From NCBI RefSeq assembly GCF_000196455.1, contig NC_014614.1:203501-267500 (forward strand): 64,000 nt of DNA, written 5' to 3'. Position numbers and translations under genes: made by a program. Below, piece by piece: positions 27,128 to 34,623 of this stretch; position 1 is the first letter of the stretch; every line of letters begins with the position of its first letter. Below the pieces are notes generated by a model, which did not search any database, was not told the DNA's origin, and saw nothing but the letters and a program-made list of their open reading frames with translations. The stretch is from Acetoanaerobium sticklandii (GTDB lineage Bacteria; Bacillota; Clostridia; Peptostreptococcales; Filifactoraceae).

Positions 27128-27475
27128 ATGAAAAAAGTTGATTTTAAAGATGGTATGCCTTACAAAGCACCGCTTCATTTTGATTGTGCGACTCTTAAGC
27201 TTCAAGGACTAGAAGAAACTGGAGCATCTAAGTTTTGGATGGGAGTTACTCACTTTCTGCCAGGTGGAGGAGCAGAGTATGCATATGAAGATTCTCCTAC
27301 TGAAAAAGTATACATAGTTTTGGAAGGAGAGGTGCTAGTTAAGTCAAAAACTGAGGAATTTTTACTTAAAAAGATGGACTCTATATTTATAGGACCTAAT
27401 GAAGGTAGAGAAATAATTAATAAAACTAATATGCCAGCCACTATGCTTGTGGTTGTCAATTATCCAGAAGCATAA
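27128..27475 (+). CDS. Small cupin protein without metal ligands
   Basis: A 115-residue single-domain cupin, first gene of catabolic operon 1. The cupin core is visible (FLPGGGAEYAYEDSPTEK, VYIVLEGEV, then GPNEGREIINKTN, MLVVVNY). The usual metal-binding residues are missing: motif 1 has no HxH, and the motif 2 His is replaced by Ile. It is therefore unlikely to be a dioxygenase such as quercetinase; a binding, isomerase or chaperone-like role is more likely. The ATG at 27128 follows GGAGG at eight bases; an in-frame ATG at 27113 would place that ribosome site inside the gene. Function in the pathway is unknown. Confidence 0.75.
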   Translation: MKKVDFKDGMPYKAPLHFDCATLKLQGLEETGASKFWMGVTHFLPGGGAEYAYEDSPTEKVYIVLEGEVLVKSKTEEFLLKKMDSIFIGPNEGREIINKTNMPATMLVVVNYPEA

Positions 27476-27487
27476 GGAGGAAAGTAT

Positions 27488-28276
27488 ATGAAGGAAATGA
27501 GTAATCAAGAGATGAAGAATATGTTTAGTCTCGAAGGAAAGGTAGCAGTAGTAACTGGTGGAGCAGGTTCACTAGGAGAAGGTGTAGCTACAGGCTTAGC
27601 TCTTCATGGTGCAGATGTAGTAGTTACAGGAAGAACAATAGAAACTCTTCAAAGTACAGTAAAAAAAGTTGAAGAACTAGGTAAAAGAGCACTTGCTATA
27701 GCTTGTGATGTTACAAATGAAGACCAAGTAAAGGCTATGGCAAAGCAAGCTGTGGATGCATTTGGCAAAATAGATATTTTAGTAACTGTTGCAGGCATAG
27801 CAAAGAGATTTCCGGCTGAAGAATTTCCAGTAGAAGCTTTTGAGCAGGTGATGGATATTAACGTTACTGGGACTTTTATTCCTTGTAAGGTTATAGGAAA
27901 TGTGATGAAAGAGCAAGGCCATGGAAAGATAATTACCGTATCTTCGGTAAGGGCTTTTGCAGGGCATCCTGGAGGATATGCTGCTTATGGAACCAGCAAG
28001 GGTGCAGTAGCACTACTTACAAAGCAACTTGCTACAGAGTGGGCTAAATACAATATTAATGTAAATTCAGTAGCTCCTACTATTTTCTGGACACCACTTA
28101 CTCAAGAGGTATTAGAAGATGAAAAGCTTAAGAAAATATTTTTAGATAGAATTCCTATGGGAAGAGCAGCGCTAGTTCAAGACATGGTAGGAACTACTGT
28201 ATATCTTTCATCTGCAGCATCAGACTTTATAACTGGTCAGATAATTTATGTAGATGGTGGCTGTACAGCAGGCTAA
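27488..28276 (+). CDS. SDR oxidoreductase, candidate phloroglucinol reductase
   Basis: Short-chain dehydrogenase with the cofactor motif TGGAGSLG (23-30), DVT (about 74-76), NVTG and the catalytic triad Ser152/153, Tyr167, Lys171 (YGTSK), followed by the SDR segment SVAPTIFWTPLT and the end GQIIYVDGGCTAG. Length 262. Taken alone it could be any FabG/gluconate-dehydrogenase-like enzyme. Its company of a 3-hydroxyacid dehydrogenase, a cyclase-family hydrolase and a BKACE lyase is the set I recall for anaerobic phloroglucinol breakdown in Clostridium scatologenes, where an SDR reduces phloroglucinol to dihydrophloroglucinol with NADPH. That role is inference from context; the SDR family is certain. 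It follows the cupin by 12 bases. Confidence 0.75.
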   Translation: MKEMSNQEMKNMFSLEGKVAVVTGGAGSLGEGVATGLALHGADVVVTGRTIETLQSTVKKVEELGKRALAIACDVTNEDQVKAMAKQAVDAFGKIDILVTVAGIAKRFPAEEFPVEAFEQVMDINVTGTFIPCKVIGNVMKEQGHGKIITVSSVRAFAGHPGGYAAYGTSKGAVALLTKQLATEWAKYNINVNSVAPTIFWTPLTQEVLEDEKLKKIFLDRIPMGRAALVQDMVGTTVYLSSAASDFITGQIIYVDGGCTAG

Positions 28277-28297
28277 ATCCTAGAAAGGTGAGAAAGC

Positions 28298-29257
28298 ATG
28301 AGCGAAGAAATAAAAGAAAAAGCTAAAAAAGAGATTAAAAACATTACTATTTATGGTTCTGGTCTTATGGGAAGTGGTTTGGCTCAAGTATTTGCATCTG
28401 ATGAAAATCTAAATGTTACTATTTGCACTAGAAATATAGCTAATTCAAAGATTCATGAAAGCATGAGCCAGAATCTAAAGCCTTTTATAGATAAAGGTAT
28501 ATACACTGAGGATTATGCCATTAATCTTATATCTAGAGTAAGAATAAGCGACGATAGGGAAGCATCTGCAAAGAATGCAGATTTTATTATCGAATGCATA
28601 CCAGAAAACATGGAGCTAAAGCAAAATTTATTTGCAGAGCTTGAGAGCTATTGTAGCGAAGATACTATATTAGCTACAAATACCTCTGTTATGAGTATCT
28701 CTGAGATTGCAATGAAAACCAAGAAGAAAGATAGGGTGGTAGGAGCTCATTTTTGGAATCCACCATATCTGATTCCTCTAGTAGAAGTTGTAAAAGGTGA
28801 TGAAACATCAGAGGAAACTATGGACCTCACCATGAAGCTACTAAAAAAAGCTGGAAAGCATCCTATATATGTAAAAAAGGATGTACCTGGATTTGTAGCA
28901 AATAGACTACAGCACGCTCTATGGAGAGAAGCTATATCTATAGTAGAAAGAGGAATAGCAGATGCTAAGACAGTAGATGAGGCTTTGAAGTTTGGACCAG
29001 GACTTAGACTGCCTATACTTGCACCTATAGAAAATGCTGACATGGTGGGATTAGATCTTACCTTATCTATTCATAGTTATATATTGAAATACCTTGAAGA
29101 TTCCCATGAGCCATCAAAGCTTTTAAAGGAGCTAGTGGAAAAAGAAGAGCTAGGCTTCAAGACAGGTCAAGGCTTTCAAAGCTGGACTAAAGAAGAAGCA
29201 GACAGCTCTAGAGAAAGGCTGTCTGAATACTTGATTAAGGTACTTTATAATAAATAA
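28298..29257 (+). CDS. 3-hydroxyacyl-CoA-dehydrogenase-type enzyme, candidate 3-hydroxy-5-oxohexanoate dehydrogenase
   Basis: NAD-dependent dehydrogenase: a Rossmann N-terminus with GSGLMGSGLA (20-29), IIECIPENMELK, the catalytic His in VGAHFWNPP and the LVEVV and GFVANRLQHALWREA segments of the 3HCDH family. Length 319 matches the single-domain members that act on free 3-hydroxyacids (such as carnitine or lambda-crystallin-type dehydrogenases) rather than the bifunctional fatty-acid enzymes. In this operon it would oxidise (S)-3-hydroxy-5-oxohexanoate to triacetate (3,5-dioxohexanoate), the HOHD step of the phloroglucinol pathway. The alternative, L-carnitine dehydrogenase beside BKACE, fits the rest of the cluster less well. 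Confidence 0.75.
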   Translation: MSEEIKEKAKKEIKNITIYGSGLMGSGLAQVFASDENLNVTICTRNIANSKIHESMSQNLKPFIDKGIYTEDYAINLISRVRISDDREASAKNADFIIECIPENMELKQNLFAELESYCSEDTILATNTSVMSISEIAMKTKKKDRVVGAHFWNPPYLIPLVEVVKGDETSEETMDLTMKLLKKAGKHPIYVKKDVPGFVANRLQHALWREAISIVERGIADAKTVDEALKFGPGLRLPILAPIENADMVGLDLTLSIHSYILKYLEDSHEPSKLLKELVEKEELGFKTGQGFQSWTKEEADSSRERLSEYLIKVLYNK

Positions 29258-29285
29258 TTTTGATAAAACTTAGGAGGTTTTTATA

Positions 29286-30224
29286 ATGGCAAAGAAAGTA
29301 TTAGTTGATTTGACACATCCGTTTCATGCAGATATTCCAGTATGGCCTTATTTTGCAAAGCCTAAGATTGACACTATGCACAATTTAGCAAAAAGTGGAG
29401 TTTTGACTCAGAAAATTGATGTAGTAATGCACTGTGGTACTCATGCTGATGCCCCTCGTCATGTCATGGAGTATGAGTTTGATGGAAAGCGTGCAAGATA
29501 TACTCATGAAATGCCACTAGATGCTTATTATGGTGATGCTGTTTGCCTAGATATCAAGGTAGATAGATGGGGGCTTATCACGGCAGACCATCTTTATGAT
29601 GCTTGTAAGCGTGCAAATATCAAGCCAGAGGAATTAGAAGGAATGGTTATATGCCTTAGAACAGGTATGCATCTTAAGTTTGATGATACTAGAGAGTACT
29701 ATCACTATTCTTGTGGAACAGGAAGAGAAGCTGGAGAATGGTTTGCAAAGTACAAGCCTAAATGTGTAGCTATGGATATGCAAGCTCTAGACCATCCTCT
29801 TCATACTACTATGGGCAAAAACGGTGGATATGTAGGAATGAATCTTATTGGAAACTCTGGAAAGCCAATAACGGATGAATATATAGAAAAATTTGGCATT
29901 GAGGCTTATGCGGAGTTTAATAAGGATACATTTATAGATGTATTTGGAAAAGATAAATATATGGAAGCTTACGGAATGTTAGAAAATCATGGGTTAGAAG
30001 GAACCTGGGAGCCTTGCCACAAGCTTATGATGGGCAATGGTATTGTAGGGGTTGAGAACCTAGGTGGAGATTTGGACAAGGTAGTTAATAAAAGATTTAA
30101 GTTCATGGCATTTCCTATTCGCTGGTGGCTAGGTGATGGTTCAATGGTTCGCTGTGTAGCGGAAATTGATGAAGACGATATAAATGATGTTCCAGACAGA
30201 GTATACAACTACGGTGGATTCTAA
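29286..30224 (+). CDS. Cyclase-family metal hydrolase, candidate dihydrophloroglucinol cyclohydrolase
   Basis: Belongs to the kynurenine-formamidase/cyclase family. The metal-binding motif HCGTHADAPRH is at residues 49-59, preceded by DLTHPFHADIPVW, and the conserved MDMQALDHPLH follows further down. At 312 residues it is longer than the usual 210-260, with an added C-terminal part (PIRWWLGDGSMVRCVAEI). By position between the dehydrogenase and the BKACE genes it is the best candidate for hydrolytic opening of the dihydrophloroglucinol ring to 3-hydroxy-5-oxohexanoate. No tryptophan-degradation genes are nearby, which speaks against a kynurenine formamidase. A good AGGAGG site is present. Confidence 0.75.
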   Translation: MAKKVLVDLTHPFHADIPVWPYFAKPKIDTMHNLAKSGVLTQKIDVVMHCGTHADAPRHVMEYEFDGKRARYTHEMPLDAYYGDAVCLDIKVDRWGLITADHLYDACKRANIKPEELEGMVICLRTGMHLKFDDTREYYHYSCGTGREAGEWFAKYKPKCVAMDMQALDHPLHTTMGKNGGYVGMNLIGNSGKPITDEYIEKFGIEAYAEFNKDTFIDVFGKDKYMEAYGMLENHGLEGTWEPCHKLMMGNGIVGVENLGGDLDKVVNKRFKFMAFPIRWWLGDGSMVRCVAEIDEDDINDVPDRVYNYGGF

Positions 30225-30250
30225 TATACGATATTGAAAGGAAGAAAATA

Positions 30251-31084
30251 ATGAGTAATTTAGACAATAAGGTTATCTTAACTGTTGCTCCTACTGGAGC
30301 TTGGCCGACAAAAAAAGAAACTCCATACGTGCCACTACAGCCTAGAGAAATAGCAGATGAAATCTATGCTTGCTGGAAAGCTGGAGCATCTATAGCCCAT
30401 ATCCATGTTAGGGATGATGAAGATAAATCCTCAATGAGCTTTGAAAAGTTTGAAGAGACTGTTAGATATATAAGAGAAACTGATTGTGATATAGTTATAA
30501 ATCTTACTACATCAGGACAGCTAGGTCTAGATGATGAAGCAAGAATGAAGCATGTAATAGAGCTAAAACCAGACATTGCTTCTTATGATTGTGGCTCAAT
30601 GAATTGGATGCACAGCTCAGTATTTGAAAACAGCCCTAGATTTTTAGAAAAGCTGGGACTTGCTATGCAGGAAAATAATGTGAAGCCCGAAATAGAAATT
30701 TTTGATGCAGGAATGATTTACAATGCTCTTTATTATCTTAAAAAAGGAATATTAAAAGCTCCTCTACATTTTCAATTTGTGCTAGGAGCTGCAGGTGGAA
30801 TGGATGCGACTGTTGAAAATCTTGTATTTTTAAAAAGCCTTCTGCCTGAAAACTGCACCTGGGGGGCACTGGGTATAGGAAAAGGACATCTTCCTATAAT
30901 GTATGCAGCTCTTGCATTAGGTGGACATGTCAGAGTAGGAATGGAAGACAATGTTTTTTATTCTAAGGGAGTACTGGCAAAATCCAATGTAGAGTTTGTA
31001 GAAAGAACTAAGAGAATAGTTAAAGAGCTTAATAAGGAAATTGCTTCTCCAGATGAAGCTAGACAGATATTGGGATTGAAATAG
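30251..31084 (+). CDS. BKACE (DUF849) lyase, candidate triacetate acetoacetate-lyase
   Basis: Beta-keto acid cleavage enzyme: these zinc enzymes condense a beta-keto acid with acetyl-CoA and release acetoacetate plus a new CoA ester. Diagnostic segments are ILTVAPTGAWPTK, HIHVRDD with the zinc histidines (50, 52), IVINLTTSG, EIEIFDAGM-like EIEIFDAGMI, and GGHVRVGMEDNV. Length 277 is usual. In this context the substrate would be triacetate, giving acetoacetate and acetoacetyl-CoA, the last step of phloroglucinol breakdown. Family assignment is firm, substrate is inferred from neighbours. 26 bases after the previous gene. Confidence 0.85.
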   Translation: MSNLDNKVILTVAPTGAWPTKKETPYVPLQPREIADEIYACWKAGASIAHIHVRDDEDKSSMSFEKFEETVRYIRETDCDIVINLTTSGQLGLDDEARMKHVIELKPDIASYDCGSMNWMHSSVFENSPRFLEKLGLAMQENNVKPEIEIFDAGMIYNALYYLKKGILKAPLHFQFVLGAAGGMDATVENLVFLKSLLPENCTWGALGIGKGHLPIMYAALALGGHVRVGMEDNVFYSKGVLAKSNVEFVERTKRIVKELNKEIASPDEARQILGLK

Positions 31085-31112
31085 ACTTATATATAATTCG
31101 GAGGAAAATGTT

Positions 31113-31733
31113 ATGGAAATGAAAGTAACGCAAGACTCAATGGGAACGCATTTAGATTGGAAACATGAGGGAATTACTCCAAAGATGATAGACTGGTTTT
31201 GGAGCAATATGGAAAAAGGTTTTATTTTATGGCATCCATCTCAGCACGAAACTTTAGAGTGGGCTGTAGCACCTAAACATGGCAATCCCATAGGCTCTGT
31301 ACATATAGCGCCACAAACCTGGAATGATGGAACACGCCAAAATCTTTATATAAGATTTGAGGATTTAGCTACAGTGCCAGCCAATGTAAAGGAATATATT
31401 GTTTATGAGCACTGCGTTGTTGTTGCAGGACTGGGATTTGGTCCAGAGAGCCTAGAGGTAGAAGAGGTTATGGGGTATCGCATACACCAGTGGGAAAAAA
31501 CTGACTATGGTGTGGTAGGGAAATCTTCAGCTATAGGTATGAAAAAGAAGGAAACTCCTGAGCAAGGGATTACTTGGTCTGAGCATTGTGCTGAAGAAAT
31601 TGGAAACTGGGGAGCCTTCTTACCTCAGCTATACAACTTATATCAAGTTGTTACAAACACAGATTATAATCCGTATGCAGATCTAACTGTTGAAGGCAAA
31701 GGTAAAGATTTGAACTATAAGTATATAAGATAG
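31113..31733 (+). CDS. Compact PhlG/phloretin-hydrolase-like C-C hydrolase
   Basis: Resembles the diacetylphloroglucinol/phloretin hydrolase family, which cleaves the bond between an acyl group and a phloroglucinol ring. Visible family features are GITPKMIDWFW, WHPSQHETLEWA, YRIHQWEKTDYGVVGKS and the C-terminal EHCAEEIGNWGAFLPQLY. Likely zinc ligands are His45, His125 and Glu161/162, with the fourth uncertain (His64 or Glu83). At 206 residues it lacks roughly the first 80 residues of PhlG (about 290) and is shorter than phloretin hydrolase (about 270). It would release phloroglucinol for the preceding enzymes. I propose that its substrate may be an auronol or a dihydrochalcone. Last gene of operon 1. 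Confidence 0.7.
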   Translation: MEMKVTQDSMGTHLDWKHEGITPKMIDWFWSNMEKGFILWHPSQHETLEWAVAPKHGNPIGSVHIAPQTWNDGTRQNLYIRFEDLATVPANVKEYIVYEHCVVVAGLGFGPESLEVEEVMGYRIHQWEKTDYGVVGKSSAIGMKKKETPEQGITWSEHCAEEIGNWGAFLPQLYNLYQVVTNTDYNPYADLTVEGKGKDLNYKYIR

Positions 31734-31752
31734 CAGAGTAATATGAACTAAT

Positions 31753-31784
31753 AAAAAAGGCTGATGATTTTATCAGTCTTTTTT
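31753..31784 (+). terminator. Terminator after catabolic operon 1
   Basis: AAAAAGGCTGAT and ATCAGTCTTTTTT pair around GATTTT, followed by TTTTTT. A TATAAT (31808-31813) shortly after may start the regulator transcript. Confidence 0.85.
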
Positions 31785-31867
31785 GCTATGTATACAGAAG
31801 TATATGTTATAATTGTGCTTAAAATACTAATCAATAATTCGTTATAAGTTAAAGTTAGGGGAAGCAT

Positions 31868-33409
31868 ATGGATAATGTAAATATGAATGAAATCGGTTAT
31901 AAGTCAGATGAACAGGATTTGTTTAAGAAAAGAGAAGCAGATGCTCTTGCTATAGCTGACTCAATTTCAGACGGAATTTATATAACAGATAAAAATGGAG
32001 TAGTAACAGCTATTAATAAAGCTTTTACAGAAATTACGGGAATCAAGGCTGCAGATATTGTAGGCAAAAATATGCAGCAGGTATGGAACAACGTAGTTTT
32101 AAATTCGGATCCTGCTTTTATAGAAATTAAGCCAGAAGACAAAGCGAATGTATTTTATATGTTTAATAACGGAAAGAAAAAGACTTTGAAAACTAGGAAG
32201 CCATGCTCTATAGCTTTACTGGTTTTGAAAGAGAAAAAGCCCATTTCTGTTTTGACCACTATAGATAGAATGAATAAAAGAGTGTTAATTACAGGCACGC
32301 CATTTTTAGATGAAGACAAAAATGTAGTTCAGGTGCTTACTATTATAAAGGATTTGACGGAGCTGTTCGTTTTGAGAGAAAAGCTAGAAGAGGTCGAAAA
32401 GGAAAAAGCTAAATACCTTAGTGAAATAAAGAATCTAAAGAAAGATATCAAGGAAAGACAATTGTATAAAGATTTGATTTCTAAAAGTAGCTCTATGGAC
32501 AGGGTGATAAAGCTAATAGAAAATGTATCCAAAACGGATGCAACCATACTGATTACTGGAGAAACTGGAGTAGGAAAAGAAGTGGTAGCTAGAACCATTT
32601 TTAAAAACAGCAAGAGAGCAAATGGTCCCTACATTAGAGTGAATTGTGCCGCTATACCAGAAAATCTATTGGAATCAGAGCTATTTGGTTATGAAAAAGG
32701 TTCATTTACAGGAGCTTCTCAAAATGGAAAGCTAGGACTTTTTGAAATGGCAAACAATGGAACTATTTTGCTTGATGAAATAGGAGAAATTCCTGTTAAG
32801 CTTCAACCCAAACTGCTAAGAGTACTTCAAGAGAGGGAAATAAAGCGCATAGGTGGGACAAGCAATATAAAAATAGATGTGCGTGTAATAGCTGCCACAA
32901 ATTTGAATTTAGAAGATGAAGTTAAAAAAGGCAATTTTAGGGAGGATTTATATTATAGACTCAATGTAATTCCCATCGAGCTTCCTCCACTTAGGGAAAG
33001 AAAAGAAGATATATCCTTGCTAGTTTATAATTTTTTAGGGAAATTCAATAAAGCCTATGGCAGAACTAAAGACTTTGATATTACAGCTTTAGAAATTTTG
33101 GAAAACTACAGTTGGCCAGGAAATGTAAGAGAGTTAGAAAACTCAATTGAAAGATTGGTTGTAATAGGGGATGAACACCTTATAACTAGAAATACTATTT
33201 TGAGTGTACTAGGTCAGGATAAATTTTACGAGGCATCTACTGAAACTATTGATGGTACTTTGAAAGAAGCAGTTGATAAGTTTGAAAGAAACATTCTAGA
33301 AAAGACTCTAAAAAGTTGCGGAAGCACCTATAAGGCGGCCAAAATATTAGGGATAACTCAGTCTACGGTAGTAAGAAAAGCAAAGGCTTTAGGAATAACT
33401 GAGTGGTAA
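31868..33409 (+). CDS. PAS-domain sigma-54-dependent transcriptional activator
   Basis: One-component activator of sigma-54 RNA polymerase. An N-terminal PAS sensor (about residues 22-160: ADSISDGIYITDKNGVVTAI) is joined through a coiled coil (EKLEEVEKEKAKYLSEIKNL) to an AAA+ domain with Walker A GETGVGKE (231-238), the sigma-54 contact loop GSFTGA (278-283) and Walker B LLDEIGE (301-307), and ends in a Fis-type helix-turn-helix (TYKAAKILGITQSTVVRKAK). Length 513. It lies between two operons that both start with -24/-12 promoters, so it is very probably their regulator; the PAS domain would sense a pathway compound. It has its own short promoter and is bounded by terminators on both sides. 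Confidence 0.93.
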   Translation: MDNVNMNEIGYKSDEQDLFKKREADALAIADSISDGIYITDKNGVVTAINKAFTEITGIKAADIVGKNMQQVWNNVVLNSDPAFIEIKPEDKANVFYMFNNGKKKTLKTRKPCSIALLVLKEKKPISVLTTIDRMNKRVLITGTPFLDEDKNVVQVLTIIKDLTELFVLREKLEEVEKEKAKYLSEIKNLKKDIKERQLYKDLISKSSSMDRVIKLIENVSKTDATILITGETGVGKEVVARTIFKNSKRANGPYIRVNCAAIPENLLESELFGYEKGSFTGASQNGKLGLFEMANNGTILLDEIGEIPVKLQPKLLRVLQEREIKRIGGTSNIKIDVRVIAATNLNLEDEVKKGNFREDLYYRLNVIPIELPPLRERKEDISLLVYNFLGKFNKAYGRTKDFDITALEILENYSWPGNVRELENSIERLVVIGDEHLITRNTILSVLGQDKFYEASTETIDGTLKEAVDKFERNILEKTLKSCGSTYKAAKILGITQSTVVRKAKALGITEW

Positions 33410-33490
33410 TGCAAAAACGCATTTTTTTAATGCGTTTTTGCATTTTAAATCGCAATTCTGTATGGTTTACAGAGTTGCGATTTTTTTTAT
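33409..33490. terminator. Two tandem hairpins after the activator gene
   Basis: First: AATGCAAAAACGCAT/ATGCGTTTTTGCATT, 15-base perfect arms (33409-33445). Second: AATCGCAA-TCTGTA with TACAGA-TTGCGATT (33448-33482), followed by eight T. The second is a classic terminator. It also lies 90-125 bases upstream of the next -24/-12 promoter, where an activator site would be expected. Confidence 0.75.
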
Positions 33491-33570
33491 TTAATAAGTA
33501 ATTTTTTGTTTGTGTTGTAATTGCAAGGAAAATACAGAGGCTTAGAATTTGTAGATAAAACTTTAACAGT

Positions 33571-33588
33571 TTGGCATATAAGTTGCTT
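33571..33588 (+). promoter_or_regulatory. Sigma-54 (-24/-12) promoter of catabolic operon 2
   Basis: TTGGCATATAAGTTGCTT: GG and GC ten bases apart and the TTGGCA/TTGCT boxes intact. It starts 45 bases before the first gene of operon 2. Confidence 0.85.
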
Positions 33589-33632
33589 TAAGTAAATTAT
33601 AAGAAATTAGAAATTTACATAGGAGGATTCAT

Positions 33633-34595
33633 ATGAAGATACTAGGAATAAGCTGTGGAAGAAAAATGAGTAATACCGAGATTCTTGTAAAAGAAGCCTT
33701 GATGGGCGCAGAAGAGTTAGGCGCTGAAGTAGAGTTTGTACGTCTACAGGATTTGAATCTCAAGCCTTGTACAGGATGTAATGCCTGTGTAGTAAGCCTT
33801 ATGGAAAAAGGTGGAACAGGAGATTGCGTCATAAGAGATGATGATTTCAAGTTCATAGATGAAAAAATTATGGACTGTGACGGAATAATTGTTGGCTCAC
33901 CAATATATGAAAAAACTCCAAGCGGACAGTTAAAAATACTAAACGATAGAATGGGACCTTCTCACGATGTGGCTATGAGAATGATAGCTAAAAAAATCCG
34001 TGAACAAAAAAATATAACTACAGGAAATGGTCCAGACGAAAGATCTTTTAAAACTAGAGCTGCATCTCTAATAGCAGTGGGAGGAAGTGAATGGGATAAT
34101 TTAGCCTTGCCAATGCTTCATTTGTTTACTTTATCAATGCAAATGGAAGTTGTAGACAAGATGCTAGTAAACTGGGTAGCTCTTCCAGGTATGGTAGCAC
34201 TTAAGGATGATGAGCTAGCAAGAGCTAGAAAATCTGGACGTCATGTTGCAAAGACGTTGATGAAGCCTATAGAGGAAGCTGAATATATAGGAGAAGAAGG
34301 TATGTGTCCACTTTGTCATTCAAAATTACTAGAAGTTAGAAATGGGGATAGTAATTATCCTATTATATGTGGAATTTGTGGAGTTAAAGGAACACTTAGC
34401 GTTGTTGATAATAAGGTTAAGTTTGAAGTTAAAGAGGAAGACAAAGCTCATTCGCATATTAGACTTTCTGGTAAATTTGAGCATTGCGATGAACTAAAAA
34501 ATGTTTCACTAAAACCAGCACCAAATGTGCATGAACTACCTCAAAGGTTAGAAAAATATAAAACCTATTTAACTCCTTCAAGACCTATAAGTTAA
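33633..34595 (+). CDS. Flavodoxin-fold FMN reductase with Cys cluster and zinc ribbon, candidate flavone/flavonol reductase
   Basis: NADPH-dependent FMN reductase family: MKILGISCGRKMSNTEILV opens the flavodoxin fold and IIVGSPIYEKTPSGQLKILNDR is the FMN-binding loop. It carries CTGCNAC (46-52) with a further Cys65, like iron-sulfur flavoproteins, and an added C-terminal CPLC...CGIC zinc ribbon (about 231-253). Length 320. It is the first gene of the sigma-54 operon that also encodes chalcone isomerase. From memory, the flavone reductase (FLR) of Flavonifractor plautii, which saturates the C2-C3 bond of flavones and flavonols, is an FMN enzyme of comparable size; I propose the same role but cannot confirm homology. 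A general flavin or quinone reductase is the alternative. Confidence 0.65.
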   Translation: MKILGISCGRKMSNTEILVKEALMGAEELGAEVEFVRLQDLNLKPCTGCNACVVSLMEKGGTGDCVIRDDDFKFIDEKIMDCDGIIVGSPIYEKTPSGQLKILNDRMGPSHDVAMRMIAKKIREQKNITTGNGPDERSFKTRAASLIAVGGSEWDNLALPMLHLFTLSMQMEVVDKMLVNWVALPGMVALKDDELARARKSGRHVAKTLMKPIEEAEYIGEEGMCPLCHSKLLEVRNGDSNYPIICGICGVKGTLSVVDNKVKFEVKEEDKAHSHIRLSGKFEHCDELKNVSLKPAPNVHELPQRLEKYKTYLTPSRPIS

Positions 34596-34623
34596 ATAAA
34601 AAATAGAAAGAGAGAGTGCAATT

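Noticed and set aside
27128..27475. Quercetin dioxygenase (cupin) as flavonoid-cleaving enzyme
   Set aside because: No metal-binding His/Glu residues, only one small cupin domain, and oxygen would be needed in what looks like an anaerobe.
29286..30224. Kynurenine formamidase
   Set aside because: Same family and metal motif, but no tryptophan or kynurenine genes are near, and the protein is longer than usual.
28298..31084. L-carnitine breakdown (3-hydroxyacid dehydrogenase plus BKACE acting on dehydrocarnitine)
   Set aside because: The pair alone would fit, but the cyclase-family hydrolase, SDR, PhlG-like hydrolase and chalcone isomerase have no place in carnitine breakdown and all fit the phloroglucinol/flavonoid reading.
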